Positions 44,701-52,929 of a stretch of 64,000 bases of DNA are shown here, piece by piece. Location of the stretch: the NCBI RefSeq assembly GCF_030929495.1, contig NZ_JAVFWN010000001.1, positions 186,001 through 250,000 of the forward strand, in the 5' to 3' direction. This DNA comes from Nocardioides sp. LHD-245. GTDB lineage: Bacteria; Actinomycetota; Actinomycetes; Propionibacteriales; Nocardioidaceae. The position numbers and the translations under genes are program-made. How positions within the stretch are numbered: the stretch's first letter is position 1; every line of letters begins with the position of its first letter. A model generated the notes under the pieces. It was not told the DNA's origin. It saw only the letters and a list, made by a program, of their open reading frames with translations, and did not search any database.

Positions 44701-47493
44701 GTCCTCGACAACCAGGTCGCGGTCGTCTACCTCACCCTGGGGCGCAGCCCCGGGCTGTTCACCGCACAGGTCGTCTCGGACGGCAACCAGCAGGTCGGTG
44801 GCGCGCTGGTCGAGGTGACGGCGCCCGGCAGCTACGACGGCAGCACACCCGAGCACATCACCGCGACCGCGACCAGCGACACCGGCGACGGGTGCGTCGC
44901 CTTCCGTGACTCGGCGACCGCGATCGTCGCGCAGGGCGCCTGCGACGCGACTTACGGCGGGTCCGCGCAGACCGTGGTCGACTTCGCCTCGGACTACGCG
45001 CAGCGGATCCGGGTCACCAAGCCCGGGTACGACGAGCTGGTGCTCAGCGACAAGAAGCTGCAGTCGGTGATGACGCTGAACCTGGCCCCGTCGCCGGTCG
45101 GCTTCAGCTCCCGCATCACGACCGAGGGGACGGCGCCGTCGTACCCGGACGTGACCTTCGCGGTGACCTCGACGACGACGCCGGTCGGCACCGTGACCGT
45201 CACCGCCGACAGCGACGGCGACCTGCAGTGGGCGGACTCCCGGTACGCCCCCGGCTCCATCCGCCCCGGCACCTACACGCTGACCGCGGCCAAGGGCGAG
45301 TACGTCAGCGACCCGGTCACCTTCACCTGCCAGGTGGCGGCGCCGTGCGCCCCCGACGGCCCGGTCCTGAGGCAGCTCGGCAGCCTGCGGGTCGAGGCGC
45401 TCGGGCTCGACGGCGCCGGGAACCCGGCGCCGGTCGACAACGTGATCGTCACGCTACTGCGCGGCACCCAGCCGGTGAGCACCCAGGCGTCGCCGACCGA
45501 CGGGAACGCAGTGACGTTCACCGGCCTGCGGCCCGGGCCCACCGACTACACCGTGCGGGTGCAGGCGGCGGGCTACGCCTTCGGCTCGGGGACCCTGAGC
45601 TGCACGGTCGGCACGGATCCGACGGTCTCCTCCCAGATCACGGTCGTCCCCGGCGCGCAGACCAGCTGCGACGCGACGCTCGACCCGATGGCCCGCATCG
45701 ACGGCACGGTCCAGGGCGTCCTCGCCGCTGCCCCGGTGACGGATCCGGACGTCGACGTACGCAACCTGGCCGGTGCGGGGATCACCGCGACCCGCTGCAC
45801 CGCGTGGCTGCCGGCGGGACCGCCGGAGCAGGCGGACTACTGCACGGCGCTCGGGTCGGTCCGCTTCCCGGCGACCACCGGCCCCGACGGCCGGTTCAGC
45901 CTCTCGGGAACGAACCAGGTCGAGGGCATCGCCGACGGCGTCTGGCTGCTGACGGCGCAGCAGACCGGCTGGCGGACCGTCAAGCCGGGCAGCGCCCCGG
46001 CCACGGCGCTCGCCGGCACCGTGGTGCGGGTCGTCGACGGGATCGACGTGACGGCCACGGTGCGGCTGCACGTCATCCCGGTCGACTTCACGGTCGACGT
46101 GAAGGACCAGAACCAGACACCGCTGACCGGAGCCAGCGTCCAGCTGCTGCGGGGGACGACCACCGTCGCCACCGCGGCCGCGGTGACCGGCACCGCCGGC
46201 CGGTACCTGTTCGCCGACGCGATCCCCGGCAACTACACACTCCAGGTCTCCGGCAGTGGGGTCGTCGTGTCGACGGCCCAGGTCGAGATCAAGACCGGCC
46301 TCAGCGGCCAGACCTTCGCCATGGCCGTGAGTCGCGCCGCCAACAGCCTGAGCGGCACGGTGACGTCGGTGGACGCCCAGAGCGGCCTGTCCGGTGTCGC
46401 CGTGACCCTGCACGCCTGCACCGGTGGCACCTGCGCGTCCGCGGTCGCGAGCGGCACCGACGGCCAGCCGCTGGAGACCACCAGCGCCGCCAATGGCACC
46501 TTCCTGTTCCGGACCGTGCCCAACGGCAGCTACCAGGTCCGCTTCCAGAAGCGGAAGTACGAGGACTCGGTCGGCGGCCCCTACTCCTTCGACCACACCG
46601 TCGGCGCACTCCCGACGCTCCAGGTGACGATGGTCCGGATCCTGCGGGCGGCGCGGGTCGACGTCGTGACATCCCCGAGCGGCACCGCCCTCACCGGCGC
46701 GAGCGTGCTGCTGCGGTCGACCGAGACGGGCGTGTCCCCGCTGGGGCCCCAGACGCTCAGCGGGACCTCCGCGTCCTTCGCCCAGGTGCCCTACGGCTGC
46801 TGGAACATCGAGGTGACCCTGCCGAGCGGCCACTTCGGGCAGGTGAGCCTGCCTGGCAAGGACTCCCTGGCCAACGACTGCCAGGGGCACGTGGTGGTCC
46901 GCAACAACGGCGCTGAGCTCACCGCCGCGGTGACGGTGGTGGAGACGCCGGTGACCGTCAAGGTGGCGGGCACTCCGGTCGCCGGCCACAGCGCGCCTGC
47001 CTCGGCGACGATCGCGATCTCCGGGCTCACCCTCCCCGACGACCAGGTCGTGGTCGGCAGCACCGGGGGACTGGTGGTCTACCTGCCGCCGGGCAGCCAC
47101 ACGATCACCGCCTCCGCGCAGCCGTCGGCGTTCTGGCCGTCCGTCACCCAGAGCGTGACGGTCACCGCCGGCGACGCCGCGAAGTCGGTCAACCTGACCC
47201 TCGTGGAGGACACCGGAGCCCTCACGGTCCGCACCCGTCTGGACGGGACGTCGACCGCGGTGCCGGGCACGGTCACGGTCGCGCCCGGGACGGGGCAGAC
47301 CGCCAGTGTGCCGGCGGCCTACGCGACCGGCGTGGCGACCACGGGGTCGGTCGACCTCGAGCTCCCGGCAGGTGCCTGGCACGTCACCGCCACCACGAGC
47401 GACGGGCGCACGGTGACCGAGCAGGACGTGTCCGTGGCCGCGGCGACGCAGAGCGTGACGCTCAACCTGCCCGCGCCGCCCACGACCCCCTGA
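41713..47493 (+). CDS. Giant membrane-anchored beta-repeat protein (paralogue 3)
   Basis: A 1926-aa protein. The N-terminal Ig-like domains (about 1-215) have VPELVRTAAGTPAVITAVVT at the start. A membrane helix is at about 231-256 (WLRAAALLAVVGVWITAAVV), then an Asp/Gly linker and roughly 18 beta repeats resembling carboxypeptidase regulatory/SpaA-type folds (SLSGTVRGPDGPVGAATVTI; GSYLVQITSFG). Only the outer part carries Cys, mostly in close pairs (CTAADPC, CQVAAPC, CTGGTC), as expected for disulfides outside the cell. ATG 41713 overlaps the previous stop. At this length it could reach well through the wall. Confidence 0.82.
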   Translation: MSMPPVEPVLPPGIRVPELVRTAAGTPAVITAVVTNTSAEPRTYTLMTVGVDPAWLPGPIRSGVVAPGASEELEVRLTPAAGTLPARYPVAVTVQGLIPGTNRPAPEPTAIGEATLVVNPRAQFQLEVTPERSSLIRRQRLSVVLRNGSAVDTTTELQGTATPGLEVRLKRHSVTVAAGAEIQVPGRLVVTRPRPFGGTSQHSWTVTATTTEVVRRARGIAQQRAILGTGWLRAAALLAVVGVWITAAVVFIPPLADRFGSDPEDTVVAGPAGDGEADGGSGQDGADAGAGPGGKGRVKVVRAESPATPKGLQLNGTVSAEDPSGVTVTLAPTSLVDEDAVGASSDVVRQASYGKTPRSAVLLRVPGEVPRTRTATTTADGTWSFPDVTAPGYYLVTFSKPGYDPQSFVVDAATADPTKPMEVDLQPGDGSLSGTVRGPDGPVGAATVTISDGTSTLTTSSASRKKVGGWSVSGLHTPGSYLVQITSFGLGTESRLVELDAGGNATADVRLVPGVAALTGTVEGLEPGGDFGGIGGVTVTATDKKGEQRIATTVTTKELAGRYQLPDLPAPGSYIVTFSADGYQDQTSRVDLKRGQSRAKLDAELVASSGVVAGVVSENPGGDRVVGAGMTLSNTENTYKTTTTADNAAPGQQAGAFRFNGVEPGTYQLSTEYFEFETDILTVQVGAGQAVTVNPEIERLGSGVLPATSTIRGSAVDLYSGDPLDCTAADPCHATTTDQNGDEITVPFAGDEEYILPASGGPGLEPGLYSVLVSAPGYESAIVRVQLPLGTTAIAPTAELTKLPVISGTLRVASGVPADDNRTCIWASPDGDPQPTASCAAAIADGSCLAPGEPRGILDEAVTVCEWVEDLDPYELEVPRAGPWVMTARMTDGTYAPLTGVRVNLAPGSTTIQNLEFIRLAEIQVIPQALDSTGAIQPFGGADVTIAPILTGGGTGTATGGTYGADGRVHFTSLSPGGYRLTASATGRRTDTGDVYVLDNQVAVVYLTLGRSPGLFTAQVVSDGNQQVGGALVEVTAPGSYDGSTPEHITATATSDTGDGCVAFRDSATAIVAQGACDATYGGSAQTVVDFASDYAQRIRVTKPGYDELVLSDKKLQSVMTLNLAPSPVGFSSRITTEGTAPSYPDVTFAVTSTTTPVGTVTVTADSDGDLQWADSRYAPGSIRPGTYTLTAAKGEYVSDPVTFTCQVAAPCAPDGPVLRQLGSLRVEALGLDGAGNPAPVDNVIVTLLRGTQPVSTQASPTDGNAVTFTGLRPGPTDYTVRVQAAGYAFGSGTLSCTVGTDPTVSSQITVVPGAQTSCDATLDPMARIDGTVQGVLAAAPVTDPDVDVRNLAGAGITATRCTAWLPAGPPEQADYCTALGSVRFPATTGPDGRFSLSGTNQVEGIADGVWLLTAQQTGWRTVKPGSAPATALAGTVVRVVDGIDVTATVRLHVIPVDFTVDVKDQNQTPLTGASVQLLRGTTTVATAAAVTGTAGRYLFADAIPGNYTLQVSGSGVVVSTAQVEIKTGLSGQTFAMAVSRAANSLSGTVTSVDAQSGLSGVAVTLHACTGGTCASAVASGTDGQPLETTSAANGTFLFRTVPNGSYQVRFQKRKYEDSVGGPYSFDHTVGALPTLQVTMVRILRAARVDVVTSPSGTALTGASVLLRSTETGVSPLGPQTLSGTSASFAQVPYGCWNIEVTLPSGHFGQVSLPGKDSLANDCQGHVVVRNNGAELTAAVTVVETPVTVKVAGTPVAGHSAPASATIAISGLTLPDDQVVVGSTGGLVVYLPPGSHTITASAQPSAFWPSVTQSVTVTAGDAAKSVNLTLVEDTGALTVRTRLDGTSTAVPGTVTVAPGTGQTASVPAAYATGVATTGSVDLELPAGAWHVTATTSDGRTVTEQDVSVAAATQSVTLNLPAPPTTP

Positions 47494-47520
47494 CCCGGCG
47501 CGTCTGAACGCCCAGGCCCA

Positions 47521-47552
47521 CCGACCCGTCGCGTTCGAACGCGACGGCTCGG
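47521..47552. terminator. Palindromic terminator, relative of the element at 150-201
   Basis: The stem is 13 bp with one mismatch around TTCGAA, with the core CGTCGCGTTCGAACGCGACG identical to that at 166-185. The upstream GACCCGGCGC is also shared at the same 36-base distance from the core. It closes the three-gene membrane-repeat operon. Confidence 0.75.
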
Positions 47553-47715
47553 ATACCCCTGCCTGCGGCCGATCGACAAATTTGCATGCCATCGGCGTGT
47601 CGAGTGGAAATTACACGTTTGTAGTTACTCACGATCTCTTCCCAGGCGCGTGTGACGCATGTGAAAGTTGCTACTCGTGTGACTCCTTCCCCGCACACAC
47701 GTCTGGAGCAGAGCC
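47553..47715 (+). promoter_or_regulatory. AT-richer leader of the amidase gene
   Basis: This 160-bp stretch is clearly less GC-rich than the rest of the window (GACAAATTTGCATG, GGAAATTACACGTTTGTAG) and contains TGTGA three times (47651, 47660, 47678). It must hold the promoter of the amidase gene, but I cannot fix a -35/-10 pair. TGTGA is a half-site of CRP-type regulators; no inverted partner is visible. Confidence 0.4.
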
Positions 47716-49815
47716 ATGTCGCCGTACCCCACGGAGATCCCCGACCGCACCCGGCGCAGCCGGTTCGTGACGGTGTGCCAGCAGGCGTTGGCGCTGGCCG
47801 TCGTCGTCGCCGTCCTCACCCCCGCGGCCCGCACCGTCACGATGGAGGTCCGCCCCGCCGGGCCGGACGCCGCCGTCCCCGGCACGGTCGCCCTGCAGGC
47901 GGCCACCACGCCGGTGACGGTTCCGACCGACGTCGTCGACCCCACGGTGACGGAGTACCCGCTCACCGCGTCCCCGAAGGCAGTGAGCGGCCGGGTCGCG
48001 CTGCGCGGCAGCGTGAAGCCGCTCGCCGAGGGCGGCGACGAGGTCACCAGCGAGGCCCTGCCGGTCGCCGGCTACGGCACGGTCGGCGTGACCTGGGCGC
48101 ACGGCACCGAGCTCGCCGAGGACGCGATCACCGTCAACGTGCGCACCCGCACCGGCGACGCGTGGACCGACTGGACCGCGGCGGACTACCACGACGAGCA
48201 CGGCCCGGACGCGACCAGCGCCGAGGGACAGCGCTCGCGCCCCGGCACGGAGCCGGTCCTGGTGGGCGACGTCGACGAGGTGCAGGTGCAGGTCGAGACG
48301 ACCACCGCCGCCCCGGAGGACCTGAAGATCGCCGTCATCGACCCCGGTACGCCGGCCGCCACGGCCGAGGAGCAGCCGGCGATCCAGACGACCGACTCCG
48401 GGGCCACGACCCGCAGCACAGCGGAGGTGACGCAGGGAGACGAGGGCGCGATCGCGATGCGGGCCGCCACGACCGGTCCGCCGCAGCCCCAGATCTACTC
48501 GCGGGCGCAGTGGGGCGCTCCGGAGGATCCGAGCTACAAGCCCAAGTACGGCACCATCAGCGCCGGCTTCGTCCACCACACGGTCAATGCCAACGACTAC
48601 AGGCCGGAGGACGTGCCGGCGATCCTCCGCGGCATCTGGAAGTACCACGTCAAGACCCGTGGCTGGGCCGACATCGGCTACAACTTCCTGGTCGACCGGT
48701 TCGGTCGGATCTGGGAGGGCCGTGCCGGCGGCGTCGACAAGGCGGTCATCGGCGCGCACACCCTCGGCTACAACGACTACTCCTTCGCGATGTCGGCCAT
48801 CGGCAACTTCGAGACCGCGCAGCCGACGCCGGAGCTGATCAACGCCTACGGCGCTCTCTTCGCCTGGAAGCTCTCGCTCAGTGGGGTGGACCCCGCCTCG
48901 CCGAGCCAGAAGGTCGGGTCGAAGTACTTCGCCGCGATCAGCGGCCACAAGGACGCCGGCAAGACCGCCTGCCCGGGCAAGTACCTGTACGCGCAGATCC
49001 CGGCGATCCGGGCGATCGCGAGCCAGGCGCAGCAGGGCGCGCTGCTCGGTCAGCTGAACGGCAGCTATATCGGCTCGCCCAACCCCGACATCGTCGTACG
49101 CAACGAGAAGAGCGGTCGGCTGGTCCTCCACGACATCGACAAGATCGACGGGACCTGGCGCATCGCCGCGACGGTGAAGACGAACATCGAGGCGCCCTGG
49201 GCCAAGCAGCTGCTCCGGGTCGGTGACTGGGACGGTGACGGGCTCAACGACATCATGGCGATCCGTAAGAGCGACAAGGCCCCGGTGCTGTTCCGTGGCA
49301 TCGGCGGAGGCACCTTCCAGCCCCCGCAGGTCCTGCCCGGCAGCTTCCGCGGCGTGAAGATGCTCGCGGCGGTGGGCGACGTCACCGGCGACGGGCTGCC
49401 GGACCTGATCGGCCAGCCCAAGGGTGATGTGATGCGGGTCTACCCGGGCCAGCAGCTGACCGGCTTCCAGGCGAGCGTGCCCGCGACGGGCCAGGTCGCC
49501 GGCAAGAAGCTGATCCCGATCGGCCGGTGGAACAAGGACGGCGCGCCCGACGCCCTGGTGCGCGCCGGGTCGGCGCTCACGCTCTACAGCCGGATCCTCC
49601 CGGGCGCCTGGGCGCCGGGCAAGGCGATGAAGTCCAGCGCGAGTGGCTACGACTGGGTGATCGGGCTCGGCCCGATGGTGACCGGCGGGACCAACGTGCT
49701 CGTGCTGCGGAACAAGGCGACCCGGGCCGTGTACCTGGTGCCGAAGGCGAAGGCCAAGAAGCTCGGTACGCCGATCCTGCTCAAGAAGCGGAAGAAGTTT
49801 GACCTCGCGGGCTAG
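47716..49815 (+). CDS. Secreted N-acetylmuramoyl-L-alanine amidase (PGRP type) with FG-GAP repeats
   Basis: A 699-aa exported protein. The signal peptide covers about 20-40 (ALALAVVVAVLTPAART). A beta-rich region runs to about 240, then the PGRP/amidase-2 domain about 255-430: YSRAQWGAPED, GFVHHTVNAND (zinc His), GWADIGYNFLVDRFGRIWEG, and HKDAGKTACPG (zinc His and Cys). The C-terminus has FG-GAP/VCBS-like calcium repeats (VGDWDGDGLNDIMAI, VGDVTGDGLPDLIG). It cuts the lactyl-peptide bond of peptidoglycan. It lies downstream of the three membrane-repeat genes but has its own leader behind a terminator. Confidence 0.9.
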   Translation: MSPYPTEIPDRTRRSRFVTVCQQALALAVVVAVLTPAARTVTMEVRPAGPDAAVPGTVALQAATTPVTVPTDVVDPTVTEYPLTASPKAVSGRVALRGSVKPLAEGGDEVTSEALPVAGYGTVGVTWAHGTELAEDAITVNVRTRTGDAWTDWTAADYHDEHGPDATSAEGQRSRPGTEPVLVGDVDEVQVQVETTTAAPEDLKIAVIDPGTPAATAEEQPAIQTTDSGATTRSTAEVTQGDEGAIAMRAATTGPPQPQIYSRAQWGAPEDPSYKPKYGTISAGFVHHTVNANDYRPEDVPAILRGIWKYHVKTRGWADIGYNFLVDRFGRIWEGRAGGVDKAVIGAHTLGYNDYSFAMSAIGNFETAQPTPELINAYGALFAWKLSLSGVDPASPSQKVGSKYFAAISGHKDAGKTACPGKYLYAQIPAIRAIASQAQQGALLGQLNGSYIGSPNPDIVVRNEKSGRLVLHDIDKIDGTWRIAATVKTNIEAPWAKQLLRVGDWDGDGLNDIMAIRKSDKAPVLFRGIGGGTFQPPQVLPGSFRGVKMLAAVGDVTGDGLPDLIGQPKGDVMRVYPGQQLTGFQASVPATGQVAGKKLIPIGRWNKDGAPDALVRAGSALTLYSRILPGAWAPGKAMKSSASGYDWVIGLGPMVTGGTNVLVLRNKATRAVYLVPKAKAKKLGTPILLKKRKKFDLAG

Positions 49816-49843
49816 CTCCGCGTCACTGATCCGTCCTGGTCGT

Positions 49844-50572
49844 TCAGGCGGGGAAGCGGGCCGTTGCGTGCTCGGCGACGTACGTCGCCTCGAGTCGCTC
49901 CGGCTCGGCCCGGGCGACCAGGACGAGTGAGCCGCCCGACAGGAGCGGTTCGCAGAGGATCGCCGGCTCCGTGACGGGGTCGGCGACCGCGAGCAGGCGG
50001 CCGTTCCCGACCAGACCGGTGGCGGCCGCCTCGCTCCACAGCTCGGCCTGGGTCAGGGAGCGGCCGGCCACCTCGATCGCGAGATCGTCGGGCTGCGGCG
50101 GATCCCAGGCCTGGAAGGCGTCCGGCTGGGACCAGATGTCGACGCCGACATCGGTGACGCCGTCCGGGATCGGATCCGCGAACCGTACGCCGAGCGGCAA
50201 CAGCGCGGAGGCCAGCACCGCCAGGTCGCCGGCCCGGACCGCCCAGGTGTCGAGGCTGTCGGGGCCGCAGACGGCGGCGGCGAGATCGGGGTCGTCCGTC
50301 GCGGCGACGATCAACCCACAGTTCCAGGCCGCGCCGAGGAACACGGTGCCGAGCCAGTGCGGTGGCAGGTCGACGGCGATGCGGTCGCCGCGCTCGAGAC
50401 CGAGCTCGTCGACCAGCAGCGAGCTCGCCTTCGCGACCCAGTTGGCCCAGGTCGTGACCGACAGCTCGACCCGCTCGCCGGTCGCGTGGTCGTAGAAGGT
50501 CACCAGCGGCTGGCCGGGGTCGGTGCGCAGGCGGGCCGACAGGACGGCGGGGAAGGTGCTCGGGCTCGTCAC
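49844..50572 (-). CDS. TIGR03089-family protein (AMP-binding-like)
   Basis: A 242-aa protein of the actinobacterial TIGR03089 group, related to the N-terminal part of AMP-forming acyl-CoA synthetases (LVTFYDHATGERVELSVTTW, ANWVAKASSLLVDELGLERG, DRIAVDLPPHW). The ATP-binding P-loop and C-terminal lid of true synthetases are missing, so it is not expected to make acyl-adenylate. The function is unknown. GTG 50572 is set by the -10 TAGGCT 6 bases upstream. In related genomes this gene sits next to the mannose-nucleotide gene, as here. Confidence 0.8.
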   Translation of the reverse strand: MTSPSTFPAVLSARLRTDPGQPLVTFYDHATGERVELSVTTWANWVAKASSLLVDELGLERGDRIAVDLPPHWLGTVFLGAAWNCGLIVAATDDPDLAAAVCGPDSLDTWAVRAGDLAVLASALLPLGVRFADPIPDGVTDVGVDIWSQPDAFQAWDPPQPDDLAIEVAGRSLTQAELWSEAAATGLVGNGRLLAVADPVTEPAILCEPLLSGGSLVLVARAEPERLEATYVAEHATARFPA

Positions 50573-50578
50573 GCCCCG

Positions 50579-50616
50579 AGCCTAGGGTGGGGGCGGCCCG
50601 GGCGAGGCCGTAGGGT
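50579..50616. promoter_or_regulatory. Divergent leaderless promoters, TIGR03089 gene and manC
   Basis: The minus-strand TAGGCT (50584-50579) is 6 bases before GTG 50572. The plus-strand TAGGGT (50611-50616) is 7 bases before ATG 50624. No Shine-Dalgarno sequence is present on either side. Confidence 0.5.
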
Positions 50617-50623
50617 GCGGCGC

Positions 50624-51700
50624 ATGGTTGACGAGATCCCCGGCTTCTGGGCCGTGGTCCCCGCCGGCGGCGCCGGGACGCGGCTCTGGCCGCTGTCCCG
50701 CTCCCGCTCGCCGAAGTTCCTGCACGACCTCACGGGCAGCGGGGAGTCGTTGCTGGAGCAGACCCGGAGCCGGCTCGCACCACTGGTGGGGGACCGCGTG
50801 CTGGTGGTGACCGGCGAGGCGCACCGTACGGCGGTCCGCGACCAGCTCGCGAACCTGCCCGAGGACGCCGTGGTGGCCGAGCCCTCGGCCCGCGACTCGA
50901 TGGCCGCGATCGGCCTCGCCGCGGCCCTGCTCGAGCGGCGGGGCGCCGAGGTGATGGGCTCCTTCGCCGCCGACCACGTCATCACCGACCCCGACGGATT
51001 CGCGGCGGCGGTCGCCGGCGCCGTGGCGGCGGCGCGGGACGGCTGGCTGGTCACCATCGGCATCGAGCCGACCTTCGCGTCCTCGGCCTTCGGCTACATC
51101 CGCCAGGGCGAGCAGCTGCCCGGGCATCCCGCGGCGCGCAAGGTCGCCGAGTTCGTGGAGAAGCCGTCGGTGTCGGTGGCCGAGGAGTACCTCGCGACCG
51201 GCCAGTACCGCTGGAACGCCGGCATGTTCGTCGTCCGGCCGTCGGTGCTGCTCGATCTGCTCGCCGAGCAGGATCCCGGCTTCGCCGCCACGCTCCGTGC
51301 GATCGCGGCCGAGCCGCACCGGCTCCCCGAGCTGTGGGAGACCCTGCCGCGGATCGCGATCGACCACGCCGTCGCCGAGCCGGCCGCCGCGGCGGGCCGG
51401 GTCGTCACCATCCCGGGCGGCTTCGGCTGGGACGACATCGGCGACTTCGACTCCCTCGCCACCCTGCTCGGCGACGACGACGTCTGCAGCGTCCTCGGCG
51501 ACGCCGGGCTGACCCAGCTGATCGGCGCCAGCGGCATCGTGGTCCCCGGGTCCGGGCGCACGGTCGCCGTCATCGGGCTCGACGACATCGTCGTCGTCGA
51601 CACCCCCGACGCGCTGCTCGTGACCACCCGTGCCCGGGCGCAGGAGGTCAAGAACGTCGTCGCCGCGCTCAAGGACCAGGGCCGCAACGACCTTGTTTGA
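50624..51700 (+). CDS. manC: Mannose-1-phosphate guanylyltransferase
   Basis: A 358-aa nucleotidyltransferase that makes GDP-mannose. The signature is VVPAGGAGTRLWPLSRSRSPKFL; then AEPSARDSMAAIGLAAALLE, GSFAADHVI, FVEKPSV and YRWNAGMFVVRP follow in family order, and GGFGWDDIGDFDSLATLLG at the C-terminal third. It has no fused phosphomannose isomerase domain. It works with the phosphomannomutase at 60801 and the SIS isomerase at 62398. ATG 50624 follows a -10 at leaderless spacing. In Mycobacterium the orthologue (Rv3264c) is likewise close to fbiAB. Confidence 0.92.
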   Translation: MVDEIPGFWAVVPAGGAGTRLWPLSRSRSPKFLHDLTGSGESLLEQTRSRLAPLVGDRVLVVTGEAHRTAVRDQLANLPEDAVVAEPSARDSMAAIGLAAALLERRGAEVMGSFAADHVITDPDGFAAAVAGAVAAARDGWLVTIGIEPTFASSAFGYIRQGEQLPGHPAARKVAEFVEKPSVSVAEEYLATGQYRWNAGMFVVRPSVLLDLLAEQDPGFAATLRAIAAEPHRLPELWETLPRIAIDHAVAEPAAAAGRVVTIPGGFGWDDIGDFDSLATLLGDDDVCSVLGDAGLTQLIGASGIVVPGSGRTVAVIGLDDIVVVDTPDALLVTTRARAQEVKNVVAALKDQGRNDLV

Positions 51701-52097
51701 TGGCGCGAGCGCGTCGCTCGTTCCTCGCGCCGCGCTGCCGCGCACGCAGTCGCGCTGCGTAGGTCCCGCCTCCGCCTGGCGGCCAGCCTCCGGCACGGCG
51801 CAAAGCACCGATCTCGTCGGCTCCGGTCGCTCGTCCCTCGCTCCCTACGCCTCCTCGCCCGGCGTTTCGCGCCGTAGCCTCGCGGCGTTCGACGAGCGCG
51901 GTCCCGTGCCATGGGGCCGGTCGTCGCGGGAAGCGAAGGCGACGGAGCGCAGGGAGCGACGAAGGAGCGACCGCAGCGGAGGAACCGAGCTTTCCGCGAG
52001 CCGGCGTGTGGCCGCCAGACGGGCTCAACCGGCTACGGAAGCCAACCGCGCGCGCGGCAGCGCGGCGGAGCGAAGCGACGACGCGCTCGCGCCATCA
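51698..52097. repeat. 400-bp inverted pair of the dispersed repeat (copies B and C)
   Basis: This fills the whole space between the convergent manC and DUF3105 stops. The outer 19 bases are a perfect inverted repeat (51698-51716 against 52079-52097, starting TGATGGCGCGAGCGCGTCG). Further inward the arms match imperfectly. Copy B (51701-51890) and copy C (52097-51905, minus) each align with copy A at 17093-17275. The manC stop codon is the first triplet of the left arm. No coding frame in it is credible. It may end transcription on both strands. Confidence 0.8.
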
Positions 52098-52099
52098 AC

Positions 52100-52861
52100 T
52101 CAGTACGCGTAGGGCTCCGGCGCGTCGGTGAACGGGTACTTGTCCATGAAGGACGTGAGTGCCGCGCCGCTGACCTCGGAGCAGTACTGCCAGGCGCCGT
52201 ACTGCTTCTCGGTGTCGCGGTCGACCCGCCAGTGGGTGAAGGCGATCGGCTCGCCCTTGGGGAAGGCCTTGCCCGTCTCCTTGACGTCGGCCTTGGTCCA
52301 GGGCGCGACCTTGAACTTCAGCCGCTGGTTGGTGTCGTTGGCATCCATGATCTTGGCGATGGCGCGCATGGCCGCGACCTGCTCGGAGTCGTCGGCGACG
52401 GTGGTGTCGTACCACAGGATCGTGTAGCCGTGCTCGAGGTTGTGGACCAGCTGCTCGAGCTCGGGGCGCGAGCCCTCGGTGTAGAAGCGGTCGCCGATGG
52501 GCGCCGGGGCGATGCCGGCGACGTTCCAGTGCGCGCCGAAGGCGACGGGACCGTCGGTGTAGTCCACCTGCTGTCCCTCGGGGACGTGCTCGCCGCTGCC
52601 GGTCGCCTCCTTCTCGGTGATGTCGCCGCAGACGCTGGCCGCGGCACCGATCTCGGCGACGCTCTTGCCCTTCCACTTCTGGTCGTTGACCATGTCGCGG
52701 ACCTTCGGGTAGAGCGCTGCCCCGATGATCACCAGGGCGACCACGACGCACACGCCCACGATGGCCATGCCCTGGCGCTTGTCGGCGCGCTTCTGCTTCC
52801 GCCGGATGTCGTCGATGACTTGGCGGCGCTCCGACTTCTCGGACTTGCTGGACTTGGCCAC
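52100..52861 (-). CDS. DUF3105 membrane-anchored protein
   Basis: A 253-aa protein. The cytoplasmic Lys/Arg-rich N-terminus (SKSEKSERRQVIDDIRRKQK) is followed by one membrane helix (about 32-52, MAIVGVCVVVALVIIGAAL) and an outer DUF3105 domain with VDYTDGPVAFGAHWNVAG, ELEQLVHNLEHGYTILWYD and FTHWRVDRDTEKQYGAWQYC. The HNLEHG segment is the conserved core of the family. The function is unknown. GTG 52861 is preceded by GAGG at 8 bases. Confidence 0.85.
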   Translation of the reverse strand: MAKSSKSEKSERRQVIDDIRRKQKRADKRQGMAIVGVCVVVALVIIGAALYPKVRDMVNDQKWKGKSVAEIGAAASVCGDITEKEATGSGEHVPEGQQVDYTDGPVAFGAHWNVAGIAPAPIGDRFYTEGSRPELEQLVHNLEHGYTILWYDTTVADDSEQVAAMRAIAKIMDANDTNQRLKFKVAPWTKADVKETGKAFPKGEPIAFTHWRVDRDTEKQYGAWQYCSEVSGAALTSFMDKYPFTDAPEPYAY

Positions 52862-52929
52862 TGCGGGTACCTCGTCTTGGTCGTGAGGGGGCAGGCGTGA
52901 GCGCGCCCCGTGCGGCGAACGCGGGAAGT

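Noticed and set aside
51701..52099. A gene inside the 400-bp gap between manC and the DUF3105 gene
   Set aside because: Frames there give only Arg/Ser-rich sequence and mirror each other because the region is an inverted repeat; no ribosome site or leaderless -10 precedes them.
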